Source: Gammaproteobacteria bacterium | GTDB lineage: Bacteria > Pseudomonadota > Gammaproteobacteria > Enterobacterales > Psychrobiaceae | Direction: 5' to 3' | Assembly (NCBI GenBank): GCA_013214945.1 | Contig: JABSRT010000017.1 | Location: forward strand, 49,519 to 113,518 | DNA length: 64,000 nucleotides | Part shown: piece by piece, positions 1 to 7,464 of the stretch | How positions within the stretch are numbered: the stretch's first letter is position 1 | Layout: the number at the start of each line of letters is the position of its first letter | The notes under the pieces: model-generated | Told to the model about the DNA's origin: nothing | The model's database searches: none | What the model saw: only the letters and a program-made list of their open reading frames with translations | Made by a program: the position numbers and the translations under genes

Positions 1-598
1 TATCTAACGCTTCTGCAGCAGTCAATGTTGCGGCTTGTGACACGGCCAATTCGGCCCACTCTTCATTGCGCTGGCGCAATTGTGCCAATGAACGTATATA
101 AGCAATGGAATCATTTAGTATTTTATTTTCCATGGCTGATGGTTTGGCATTTGGCTGCTGTTCTTTGGCACCCGCAGATGGCCCCGCAATCATGACCGGC
201 GTTGCAGCCCCGAGGGTCGTCGCGGTTGCCATTGCTGCCACATGGCAAGCATAAAGCAAGTAGGTGCCAGCGCTGGCGGCCCGTGCACCTTGTGGGTAAA
301 CCAAACAGACAATTGGAATGTTAGAACTTAAAATACCCTGATTAATATCACGTAAACTTGAGCTTAAACCGCCTGGGGTGTCGATCGTGATGATAATAAT
401 AGGAGTTTGATTCAGAAGGTTTATCGCGGAGATTTCTCGCAATAAATAATCACTAACAGCCGGGCCAATCGCGCCGTCAATTGACAACACAGGAACGATG
501 ACCACAGGTTTAGTGGCGGTCTCGACTTCGGCACGTACCACCAGAACATTAAGTAGCAGGCAACCCAATAAGAATATTCTAATTAGCGTTCGATACAT
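1..598 (-). CDS. NfeD-type membrane serine protease, N-terminal part (runs off left edge)
   Basis: The complement of 1-598 reads as an open frame starting with ATG at 598-596, and it continues past the window edge. The first residues (MYRTLIRIFLLGCLLLN...) form a signal peptide or membrane anchor. Then follow hallmarks of the ClpP-like protease domain of long NfeD proteins: IITIDTPGGL (oxyanion-side strand), the nucleophile Ser in ARAASAGTYLLYA, and a TTLGAATPV segment equivalent to the usual NIGAAHPV. A Lys in the MENKILND helix is in the right place for the Ser-Lys dyad. Long NfeD proteins are membrane proteases, often next to an SPFH (stomatin-like) gene. That partner would lie outside the window, so it cannot be checked here. 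The NfeD OB-fold end is also missing. Confidence 0.85.
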   Translation of the reverse strand, partial: MYRTLIRIFLLGCLLLNVLVVRAEVETATKPVVIVPVLSIDGAIGPAVSDYLLREISAINLLNQTPIIIITIDTPGGLSSSLRDINQGILSSNIPIVCLVYPQGARAASAGTYLLYACHVAAMATATTLGAATPVMIAGPSAGAKEQQPNAKPSAMENKILNDSIAYIRSLAQLRQRNEEWAELAVSQAATLTAAEALD

Positions 599-727
599 TA
601 GCGCAACCCAACAGCAATTACCCGCTCATTATAGCTCATTTAACCAGCAACTACTAACCGCTATTCTAGCTGGCAAGACGAACAAAACATCGCTATTGGC
701 ATTAATTGCTATCAGGCATATACTTTA

Positions 728-756
728 GGTTCTCCCTTTAATTAAAGGATAGAACC
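728..756 (+). promoter_or_regulatory. Hairpin covering the ribosome binding site of the YbaK-family gene
   Basis: GGTTCT (728-733) pairs with AGAACC (751-756), and between them CCTTTAATTAAAGG (735-748) is a perfect palindrome. The Shine-Dalgarno sequence AAAGGA lies inside the inner right arm, and the ATG at 757 follows the outer arm directly. The dyad is seen directly. That it limits translation, or acts as an operator, is inference. Confidence 0.5.
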
Positions 757-1236
757 ATGAGCATTCCCATTCGTGTTGGTGAGTACCTTAGTCAGCAACA
801 AGTCAGCTTCGACACCGTTAGCCATATTAGTTCCACTAGCTCAATTAGCACCGCTATCGCGTCGAAAATCCCAGCCGCCAACATCGCTAAAGCCGTGATT
901 TTAGAAGATCATCAAGGTCGATATTTAATGGCGATATTACCGGCCGATCGGAAAATAAGTTTGCATAAATTACAAACTGAACTCGATATGAGTTTGCATT
1001 TGGTCCAGCAATCGCAGCTCGACAAAATGTTTACTGATTGCGATCAAGGCGCTATTCCGGCGTTAAATCAGCCTTATCATATCAATGCCGTATACGACGA
1101 TACCTTAACCGAGCTAGCTGATGTTTACCTAGAGGGCGGCGATCATCGCACCCTGATCCACCTCAACCAGCAACAATTTGCCCAGTTAATGCTCCATACT
1201 AAGCATTATTGCTTTAGCAGCCAGATGGTTCATTAA
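757..1236 (+). CDS. YbaK/EbsC-family aminoacyl-tRNA deacylase-like protein
   Basis: A 159-residue single-domain protein of the YbaK/ProRS INS superfamily, which hydrolyses mis-acylated tRNAs in the cytoplasm. Supporting motifs are NIAKAVILED (the conserved Lys region), a CDQGAIPAL segment matching the family GxxxPxG-like turn, and GGDHRTLIHL near residue 127-136. Length fits the stand-alone family. The ATG at 757 is preceded by AAAGGA at a suitable distance, inside a hairpin. The amino-acid specificity (Cys, Ala or other) cannot be read from the sequence. The gene is monocistronic: upstream is a divergent protease gene, downstream a repeat-bearing gap. Confidence 0.82.
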   Translation: MSIPIRVGEYLSQQQVSFDTVSHISSTSSISTAIASKIPAANIAKAVILEDHQGRYLMAILPADRKISLHKLQTELDMSLHLVQQSQLDKMFTDCDQGAIPALNQPYHINAVYDDTLTELADVYLEGGDHRTLIHLNQQQFAQLMLHTKHYCFSSQMVH

Positions 1237-1282
1237 TTAACATTAGCTATGTTCATCTTAGATGTTGATATGTGCATAATCG

Positions 1283-1447
1283 ATTGAAAGTGTTGGTATT
1301 TAAAAAATAATCTTGAGCAGCATAGATGCGGTTCCAGAGCCCAGAACGAAGGTAGAACCGTGATGCCAGCGGCATAACGAAGTCCGCCGAAGTAGCGATG
1401 GGTTTACGGCGACTTGCTGTTCAAATGGCAACACTGTAGTACAACAT
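1283..1447. repeat. MITE-like dispersed repeat, family 1, copy 1
   Basis: The copy starts with ATTGAAAGTGTTGG and ends with GGCAACACTGTAGTACAACA. The terminal arms AGTGTTG (1289-1295) and CAACACT (1429-1435) are inverted, and the next inner blocks TTGAGCAGCA and TGCTGTTCAA are inverted with one mismatch. A second copy lies at 41373-41488. The interior of this copy is about 50 bp longer than in the other and contains its own CGGTTC/GAACCG dyad. No open frame is present. Confidence 0.75.
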
Positions 1448-1757
1448 AGCTATTAGCATTCGATTGCACAACAGCTACTTAGGTTGATGGCTCGGTGCGT
1501 CATCTTTTTGGTATATTCATTCGTCGTTAAGCCACCATGGTGTCTAATCAGTTCAAATTAAAATCTGTGGTTCGCTTCATTAAATTTAACGGCTAAGTTA
1601 AATATTAATATGTTTGATATCACAAGCATGCTTGGCTGCTATCGATTAACGGTACACCTGGTGGTTTGAGATTAGCGGTGACAACATATTACTTAGATTT
1701 AATCTTTAATAAGTGAATTTACTTTTTATCTCTGTTCAAAAACACAAGGAAATATTA
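1448..1757. other. Gap between repeat and DUF3015 gene; nothing recognised
   Basis: About 310 bases of AT-rich sequence with stops in all frames. I see no RNA gene or terminator. It probably holds the promoter of the gene starting at 1758, but I cannot point to convincing -35/-10 boxes. Confidence 0.4.
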
Positions 1758-2240
1758 ATGAAAAAATTAATCGTAGCCGCTGCTTTAGTGCTTATCCCGA
1801 TGTCTCAAGCAATGGCCGATCAAAATATTGGTTGTGGTCTAGGTTCAATGGCTTTTGAGGGACAAACCGGCTTAGCACCAAAGGTGCTAGGGGCAACCAC
1901 CAACGGAACTTCTGGTAATCAAACGTTTGGCATTACTTTTGGTACGTTAGGCTGTTCTTCTGATGGCGCAATTACTTCTCGTGAAACTCTTGCACTTTTT
2001 ATCGATGGCAACATGGATAACCTAGCGCGCGATATCGCGAAAGGCCAAGGCGAAACACTAGCAACATTATCAGAAGTATGGGGCATCAAAGCTCAAGATA
2101 AAGCGGCCTTTTCAGCGTTCACTCAAGCGAACTTCGCTAAGGTGTTTAGTACTGGCAACGTCACTTCGCAGCAAGTATTTGACAACCTCAATGCCTTACT
2201 TGCTCAAGACTCTAAGCTTGCAAGTTATACCCTAGCTTAA
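1758..2240 (+). CDS. DUF3015 family secreted protein
   Basis: A 160-residue protein with a clear Sec signal peptide (MKKLIVAAALVLIPMSQAMA, cleavage before DQNIGCG). The ATG at 1758 is chosen over an upstream in-frame start because AAGGA sits 8 bases before it and the signal peptide begins there. The mature part has two Cys (IGCGLG, LGCSSDG), plausibly a periplasmic disulfide. DUF3015 proteins have no established function. The gene lies just before a DUF4105 gene, and I recall these two families being neighbours in other marine gammaproteobacteria, which hints at a shared envelope role. The promoter candidate at 2318 suggests that the two are separately transcribed. Confidence 0.8.
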   Translation: MKKLIVAAALVLIPMSQAMADQNIGCGLGSMAFEGQTGLAPKVLGATTNGTSGNQTFGITFGTLGCSSDGAITSRETLALFIDGNMDNLARDIAKGQGETLATLSEVWGIKAQDKAAFSAFTQANFAKVFSTGNVTSQQVFDNLNALLAQDSKLASYTLA

Positions 2241-2317
2241 TCCATCCGGTTCGTCCGGACATATTCACTAGCAATGGTAATTTATGCGTGTCAAAGTGAC
2301 AGTAATTAATCTTCGCT

Positions 2318-2347
2318 TTGACAAATGACAGCTATATGCTAAAGAAT
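2318..2347 (+). promoter_or_regulatory. Candidate sigma-70 promoter for the DUF4105 gene
   Basis: TTGACA (2318-2323) is a perfect -35 box. AAGAAT begins 18 bases after it (2342-2347) as a 4-of-6 match to -10. The position, about 50 bp before the DUF4105 start, is suitable. Confidence 0.4.
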
Positions 2348-2398
2348 ATTATTATAATCCTTTGATAAAGAGCTCCTTATGGGGCCTTTTTGTATACG

Positions 2399-4225
2399 AT
2401 GCTAAACACTAAATTTTATTTTTTAACGATTCTTGTTGTAATCGCTCATGTGACCAACGCCACTGAAGTAAGCCAATTGGCCAATCAAGGCTATTGGCTC
2501 AAGTTAGGACACTATGGTCCGGCAACTCAAACTCGCTGGAAAAGCACCATCGACAATCCTGATTTTTTTCTTGCGGCGCAAGGAAAAACCAACCCCAAAG
2601 CTGAATTGGTGGCTACTATCGCTGCTTTTAAACATTCAGATGGCAGCAACATTGCTTGTCGTTATCCGGCAAGGTATCAATGGTTAAAATCAAAACTAAA
2701 CACCAACTGGCCTCAGCTCAACTGTCCCAAATTATCGCAATGGCGCCAAACTATCGATCCTAAAGGCATCACTTTGGTGTTTCCTACCGCTTTTATGAAT
2801 AGTCCATCATCGATGTTTGGTCACACCTTATTGCGAATTGACGCCAATGGACAGAATCGTGACCGTGAATTAGTCGCTTTTGCGGTTAATTTTGCTGCCG
2901 CGCCTGATGAGAGTGATAACGCAGCACTATTTGCGTTCAAGGGATTGATCGGCCAATACCCCGGCGCCTTTTCGCTGATGCCTTACTACCAAAAAGTTCG
3001 TGAATATAGCGATTTGGAATCGCGTGATATTTGGGAATATCAACTCAACTTTTCCCCTGAGCAAGTTCAACGTATTTTGCTACATTTATGGGAACTGGTT
3101 GACGCCAGATTCGATTATTATTTTCTTGACGAAAACTGCTCTTATCAGCTGTTAGCGCTACTGCAATTGGGCAGCGAAGAGTTAGATTTGGTCTCGTCCT
3201 TTAAATTTTCAGCGATTCCATCAGAGACAGTAGCGGTACTAAAGCAGCACGGCTTACTTAATCCGCCCCAATATCGCCCTGCTCTTGGTACCAAACTGCT
3301 TCATTATGCTCAGTCGATTAATCCAGCACAGTTTAATGCCAGCGCAGATATCGTACAGTATAATCGGTCCGTGCCAGACTCATTTACGATTAGCGAACAA
3401 GCGGCCATTTTAGAAATGAGCTATGAATGGCTCAATTACAATTTTTATGATCAAGGTCTAGCTCGCCGTGAGATTGCGCCACGCCTGACCAATTTATTAT
3501 ATCAGCGTAGTCTACTAAAAGTAGCATCACCCTACTCCGAGCCAACTCAGCCCTTGTATTCACCAGACACAGGGCATGGTTCGGCCAGAATTGGCGTTGG
3601 CATCAGTCAAGTTGATGGTCAGTCTACTGAGCTAGACCTGAGTTGGCGACTGGCTTACCATGATTTATTTGACCGAGCTGGCGGATTTATTGCGGGTGCT
3701 CAAATTAGCTTCCTAGATACTCGCTTAAGCATTGATCACACAGGAGACAGCAAGCTCGAGCAGCTCTATTTGCTCGACGCGATGTCGCTTGCTCCGCACA
3801 ACAGAATATTTAATAGCTGGTCATGGAATGTTCGCGCCGGATTCGACCGTCAACCTGCAGTCAATAAACAAAGCGGACGCTGGTTTGCTCAGGCAGGTTA
3901 TGGCAAGTCATGGGGCGATCCTCGTCAGATCCACGGGTATTTACTTGGCTCTGCCGAAGTTAATCGCGGCAGCATCACCCAAAGCACCGAACCTGGGCTG
4001 GGGGCTGAAACTGGCATTATTTGGCAACTCAATCCCCAACATAAGCTAGGGTTCACTGCTTACCACGGCATATTGTTCAACAGTATTAATGATAATCATA
4101 CGATCACCAAGCTCATTTGGCATTGGGCGCCACGGGTCGATTGGGCTCTGCGTTCACAAATCAATTATCAGCAATGGAGCAGCTCGCAATTACAAGCGCA
4201 ATTAACTGCGTTATATTATTTTTAA
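2399..4225 (+). CDS. DUF4105 family envelope protein with C-terminal barrel-like region
   Basis: About 608 residues. A signal peptide (LNTKFYFLTILVVIAHVTNA) starts at ATG 2399; an upstream TTG at 2390 is the only in-frame alternative. The DUF4105 core shows SPSSMFGHTLLRID (conserved His) around residue 145 and DENCSYQLLALL (conserved Cys) around residue 250. A Cys/His pair of this kind fits a papain/NlpC-like fold. From about residue 390 the protein alternates polar and hydrophobic residues and ends in a terminal Phe (LTALYYF), like an outer-membrane beta-barrel. My recollection is that a Bacteroides member of this superfamily (Lnb) N-acylates lipoproteins; transfer of that function here is speculative. 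Neighbours are DUF3015 upstream and thpR 27 bases downstream. Confidence 0.8.
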   Translation: MLNTKFYFLTILVVIAHVTNATEVSQLANQGYWLKLGHYGPATQTRWKSTIDNPDFFLAAQGKTNPKAELVATIAAFKHSDGSNIACRYPARYQWLKSKLNTNWPQLNCPKLSQWRQTIDPKGITLVFPTAFMNSPSSMFGHTLLRIDANGQNRDRELVAFAVNFAAAPDESDNAALFAFKGLIGQYPGAFSLMPYYQKVREYSDLESRDIWEYQLNFSPEQVQRILLHLWELVDARFDYYFLDENCSYQLLALLQLGSEELDLVSSFKFSAIPSETVAVLKQHGLLNPPQYRPALGTKLLHYAQSINPAQFNASADIVQYNRSVPDSFTISEQAAILEMSYEWLNYNFYDQGLARREIAPRLTNLLYQRSLLKVASPYSEPTQPLYSPDTGHGSARIGVGISQVDGQSTELDLSWRLAYHDLFDRAGGFIAGAQISFLDTRLSIDHTGDSKLEQLYLLDAMSLAPHNRIFNSWSWNVRAGFDRQPAVNKQSGRWFAQAGYGKSWGDPRQIHGYLLGSAEVNRGSITQSTEPGLGAETGIIWQLNPQHKLGFTAYHGILFNSINDNHTITKLIWHWAPRVDWALRSQINYQQWSSSQLQAQLTALYYF

Positions 4226-4252
4226 CCTCAATCTACATAGTAAGGGCCGACC

Positions 4253-4765
4253 ATGACTAAAAGACTATTTTTAGGGATTAGCCCTGACAGTGACCAAGTA
4301 GCGCCCCTAGCAGCACTGCAACAGCAACTAGCGCCAACAGGTCGGCCTGCTAGGTTAGCCAATTTACATATGACGCTGTTTTATCTCGGCCAATGCGACC
4401 ATGACCTTTGCCATGCAATTACCATGGCGATAAGTCAATTGCCGTTGGCGCAATTTTCGGTCAGTTTAACCACGCTTGAGTTATGGCAAAAACCTAAAAT
4501 AATCTGCTTCGCAGGCATTGCTCAAGATTGTGTATTAAGCCAGCTGGTATATGATCTGGAAACAATAGCGGTAAGTCTTGGTTTAGATCCTGCCCCGCAT
4601 AAGTACCGTCCACACATCACGTTGATCCGTAAAGCCAAAACATTACCTTGCTTAACGTCAATAAATACTTTGACGTTAAAACCGCAACAGTTACATTTAT
4701 ATCATTCAGTTAGCAGCCCAATGGGCGTTCAATATCATATTATTAAGTCGTGGCCGCTCAGATAA
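4253..4765 (+). CDS. thpR: RNA 2',3'-cyclic phosphodiesterase (LigT/2H family)
   Basis: A 170-residue 2H phosphoesterase. The two catalytic HxTx motifs are HMTL at residue 39 and HITL at residue 121, each in its usual hydrophobic context (LHMTLFYLG, RPHITLIRKA). The family opens or closes 2',3'-cyclic phosphate and 2'-5' RNA bonds in the cytoplasm; the physiological substrate is unclear. The start ATG at 4253 is preceded by TAAGGG. It follows the DUF4105 gene by 27 bases on the same strand and is probably co-transcribed. Confidence 0.9.
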   Translation: MTKRLFLGISPDSDQVAPLAALQQQLAPTGRPARLANLHMTLFYLGQCDHDLCHAITMAISQLPLAQFSVSLTTLELWQKPKIICFAGIAQDCVLSQLVYDLETIAVSLGLDPAPHKYRPHITLIRKAKTLPCLTSINTLTLKPQQLHLYHSVSSPMGVQYHIIKSWPLR

Positions 4766-4801
4766 TCAAGCAACCATAAATTTATGCTTAGTCCTTACAC
4801 T

Positions 4802-4876
4802 TATATCTACTTGCGGTATCCTGACTTTGTCACAAATATAATGACCAATTGGCATAGCCGATGTCGCGACGGGATT
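4802..4876 (-). pseudogene. Decayed duplicate of the lhgO 3' end
   Basis: Bases 4822-4873 match 4938-4989, inside the lhgO coding end, at roughly 46 of 52 positions and in the same orientation. Read on the minus strand the copy gives PVATSAMPIGHYICDKVR, against PAATSAIPIGQYICDKVR in the intact gene. It has no start, no upstream domain and lies 116 bp beyond the matching gene segment. Divergence between the copies suggests an old duplication or a scar from replacement by a related allele. Confidence 0.75.
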
Positions 4877-4902
4877 AACTGGCAGCGATCGCCAGTTTAG
4901 AT

Positions 4903-6129
4903 TTACTCTTTTTCGCTTACATCAGCCTGTTGTGTTCTGACTTTGTCACAAATATATTGGCCAATTGGAATAGCCGATGTCGCGGCAGGTGAAGGCGCAT
5001 TGCAAACATGCAAACTACGGGCACTAGTGGCAAACAAAAAGTCATGCACCAATGAGCCATCACTCATCACGGCTTGCGCTCTAACACCCGCTGGGTAGGG
5101 TTTTAGATCTGCCGTCGTCAACCGGGGGCAATATTTTTGGACTAATTTTAAGTAACCTGGTTTATAGAGTGAGTTTTTAGTCTCGATTAATCCGGTTTTA
5201 AAATTATTTTTTAACACCCGCCAAAAACCACTAAAGCAAAACATTTGCCAGACATCGTATAAGCTGAGATTAAATCGTCCGTAACCCTCTCGCTTCCACC
5301 CTTGCACCGCATTTGGACCAACCGTGACCCGGCCATCAATCATCCGCGTTAAATGCACCCCGAGAAAAGGTAAGTCGGGATCAGGGATTGGATAAATTAG
5401 GTGGTTAACGATCTGATTGTACTTTGCTGGCAATTGGTAGTATTCACCACGAAATGGAATAATTTGAAAATCAGTTTTAATGCCAAGCATTTTGGTGACA
5501 CGATCGGCCATTAAGCCCGAACAAGTGATCAGAAAATGCGTTTCAAAGCGAGATACGATGTCTGTATGTTTGGCCTCAACCACCACTTTATCATGGTGCT
5601 CTTGCAAGCCTATAACTTGGTGACCAAGGCGGATTTCGCCACCGAGGTCACTAAAACACTGCGCCATTTGTCGGGTAATTTGCTGATAATTAACAATCGC
5701 AGTATCTTTAACAAAAATTGCACCTAGCCCACTAATATTAGGTTCACGGGCTTTTAACTGGGCTTGGTCAAGCATTTCAACCGCAATAGCATTTTGCTGA
5801 CAACGCAGAAATAATACGTGCATTCGTTCAACTTCAACGGCAGTCGTTGCCACCAATAACTTGCCACAACGATCGTAGGGGATCTGATATTGATCGCAAA
5901 AATCAATGGTGGCCGCCACGCCTTGTTTGCAAAATTTGGCTTTGAGGCTGCCTGGGGCATAATAAACTCCTGCGTGGATCACACCACTATTATGCCCTGT
6001 TTGATGTTGTGAAAATTGTTGTTCTTTTTCTAATAACAAAATCTTTTTATCAGGATAACGTTGTTGCAGCTGCCAAGCGGTAGCCATACCGACAATGCCG
6101 CCACCAATAATAATATAATCGTAGATCAT
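4903..6129 (-). CDS. lhgO: L-2-hydroxyglutarate oxidase (FAD-dependent)
   Basis: A 408-residue FAD oxidoreductase of the DAO family. The N-terminal Rossmann motif IIGGGIVGMATAWQL (residues 7-21) binds FAD. The segment HNSGVIHAGVYYAPGSLKAKFC is characteristic of LhgO/YgaF, as are the VGPNAVQGWKREGYG and GVRAQAV regions. The enzyme oxidises L-2-hydroxyglutarate to 2-oxoglutarate and passes electrons to the membrane quinone pool. The start ATG at 6129 is preceded by AAAGGAG. It is the last gene of a minus-strand set with the VOC and JAMM genes (80 and 37 base gaps). A decayed copy of its 3' end lies just downstream. Confidence 0.92.
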   Translation of the reverse strand: MIYDYIIIGGGIVGMATAWQLQQRYPDKKILLLEKEQQFSQHQTGHNSGVIHAGVYYAPGSLKAKFCKQGVAATIDFCDQYQIPYDRCGKLLVATTAVEVERMHVLFLRCQQNAIAVEMLDQAQLKAREPNISGLGAIFVKDTAIVNYQQITRQMAQCFSDLGGEIRLGHQVIGLQEHHDKVVVEAKHTDIVSRFETHFLITCSGLMADRVTKMLGIKTDFQIIPFRGEYYQLPAKYNQIVNHLIYPIPDPDLPFLGVHLTRMIDGRVTVGPNAVQGWKREGYGRFNLSLYDVWQMFCFSGFWRVLKNNFKTGLIETKNSLYKPGYLKLVQKYCPRLTTADLKPYPAGVRAQAVMSDGSLVHDFLFATSARSLHVCNAPSPAATSAIPIGQYICDKVRTQQADVSEKE

Positions 6130-6209
6130 TGAACGATAAGCTCCTTTAAACCCCTAATGCGAGCACTGATAATATCCTGTTTTATCGTCAGTTTCCCCTA
6201 AATTAAAGG

Positions 6210-6638
6210 TTACTTAAGCTGTTCAATTGATATTTCTGCACCAGGGCCAAGCGGTTGACCATAGCTAAATTCGACATAGTTACCGTTAGGATCGACCACC
6301 CCACAATAATAACCGACCGGAAATGGTTCCTGCACTGGCGGCCATATCAAAATACCCTGCTGTTTAGCCATAAGCGCTATTTGGTCTACCTCGATTTTGG
6401 TCGCAACAGCAAAACCAAGGTGTCCAAAATCAGTCGATGACTGGGTGCGTTTTTCGCCACCACCGAGTAATACCAACACCCATTCCTGAGCACGGCCAAA
6501 TTCAGCTAACCAGATCACCTCACTGTGTCTATTGTGACGACGGTGAATGATCTCAAGTTGGCAATATTCCTGATAAAACAACACGCTAGAATCAACATTT
6601 TTGACATGTAAAGCAATATGGGTTAGTTGTGGTTTCAT
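6210..6638 (-). CDS. VOC (glyoxalase/bleomycin resistance) family protein
   Basis: A 142-residue vicinal-oxygen-chelate protein with two beta-alpha-beta-beta-beta modules. HIALHVKNVDSSVLFYQ opens the first (metal His). GHLGFAV opens the second, and DPNGNYVEFSYGQ supplies the C-terminal metal Glu. Such proteins bind a divalent metal and act as lyases, isomerases or dioxygenases. The substrate cannot be told; GlxI-like glyoxalase is possible but not specifically supported. It sits between the JAMM protease and lhgO on the same strand, probably in one transcript. Confidence 0.85.
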   Translation of the reverse strand: MKPQLTHIALHVKNVDSSVLFYQEYCQLEIIHRRHNRHSEVIWLAEFGRAQEWVLVLLGGGEKRTQSSTDFGHLGFAVATKIEVDQIALMAKQQGILIWPPVQEPFPVGYYCGVVDPNGNYVEFSYGQPLGPGAEISIEQLK

Positions 6639-6675
6639 TTAGAACACCTATCGGTACAGCACCTGCCGCTGCTTT

Positions 6676-7143
6676 TTATTCAAGTCGAATAATATCTTGC
6701 GCGACAAAAATACTGCTAGGATCGGGTAACTGCCACGCATTATAACTGTGAACACGGCCATCGCAGACCGAGATAATCAGATAATTGAGCCCAATTATCG
6801 CATGCTGACGATCGAACTCAGATGGTAAATCGGAGTGGTTAGGGTGAGAATGAACGACGCAAATAATCTGCAAATTGAGTTCTAAAGCTTCTGCAGCAAC
6901 CTGCTGAAACAGTTGAGGATCAACCGAAAATCGCCAGCGGCAATGGGGGGTAAAAGTCGGCTCACATGCAACGTAAAAACGGCCATTAACATCATTAGGT
7001 TTATTAGAATTAGGATAGTTGCCATTAAGATGATCGTCAGCCACTGTGCTGCCGACAATGAAACCACAACATTCTTTGGGAAAACTGATGCGTGCATGTT
7101 TTAGCATGTCGGACCGAATAACATCAGTGATATACATTGCCAT
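6676..7143 (-). CDS. JAMM/MPN+ metalloprotease (Mov34/PAD-1 type)
   Basis: A 155-residue stand-alone JAMM domain. All zinc-site residues are present: Glu24 in FPKECCGFIVG, then H98-S-H100 followed by ten residues and D111 in VVHSHPNHSDLPSEFD, with Ser108 nearby. The ECCG start and small size resemble bacterial JAMM enzymes that cleave isopeptide or Cys adducts from ubiquitin-like sulfur carriers (Mec+/CysO type) or removed tails. No ThiS/MoaD or E1-like gene is in the window, so the substrate is unknown. Starts at 7143 and 7137 are both possible. It is first in the cluster with VOC and lhgO. Confidence 0.85.
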   Translation of the reverse strand: MAMYITDVIRSDMLKHARISFPKECCGFIVGSTVADDHLNGNYPNSNKPNDVNGRFYVACEPTFTPHCRWRFSVDPQLFQQVAAEALELNLQIICVVHSHPNHSDLPSEFDRQHAIIGLNYLIISVCDGRVHSYNAWQLPDPSSIFVAQDIIRLE

Positions 7144-7421
7144 AATAAACCAAACCCTATTCTAATCTAATAGTCACGATACTATCTAGCTATCTATTTA
7201 CCTATCTACCGACAAATAAGTACACAAATCTGAATCAACGTATCGATATAATAAAGCAAGAATAGTCGCCGGACACAATTTAATCAAACTCAAAAAAACA
7301 AGCGAGTGCTGCCTAATTTATTGTGGTGATCGGGCTTCGATATATTAACAAGGTAATTGCAGTGTCTAACTGCTTGAGCTTGGTATTTCGAGATAAGAAT
7401 GGGGATGGGGATCAAACAGTA
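7144..7421. other. Gene-free stretch between the JAMM cluster and nhaC
   Basis: About 280 bases (320 counting the hairpin that follows) separating the promoter end of the minus-strand JAMM cluster from the 3' end of nhaC. It contains the degenerate run CTATCTAGCTATCTATTTAC near 7183. No gene, RNA or clear promoter was recognised. Confidence 0.35.
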
Positions 7422-7454
7422 AACTATTGACGTCGCAAGCCGACGTCAATAGTT
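7422..7454 (-). terminator. Hairpin after nhaC
   Basis: AACTATTGACGTC (7422-7434) and GACGTCAATAGTT (7442-7454) form a perfect 13-bp stem with a 7-base loop, 10 bases beyond the nhaC stop. The T-tract on the minus strand is poor, so it is a likely but not textbook terminator. Confidence 0.65.
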
Positions 7455-7464
7455 CAACGCTGCA

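Noticed and set aside
498..728. Plus-strand open frame of 76 codons
   Set aside because: It lies opposite the NfeD-type protease gene, has no ribosome site and low-complexity content; it is a shadow frame.
3732..4049. Plus-strand 105-codon frame inside the DUF4105 gene
   Set aside because: Out of frame with a well-supported gene, no own ribosome site or recognisable motif.
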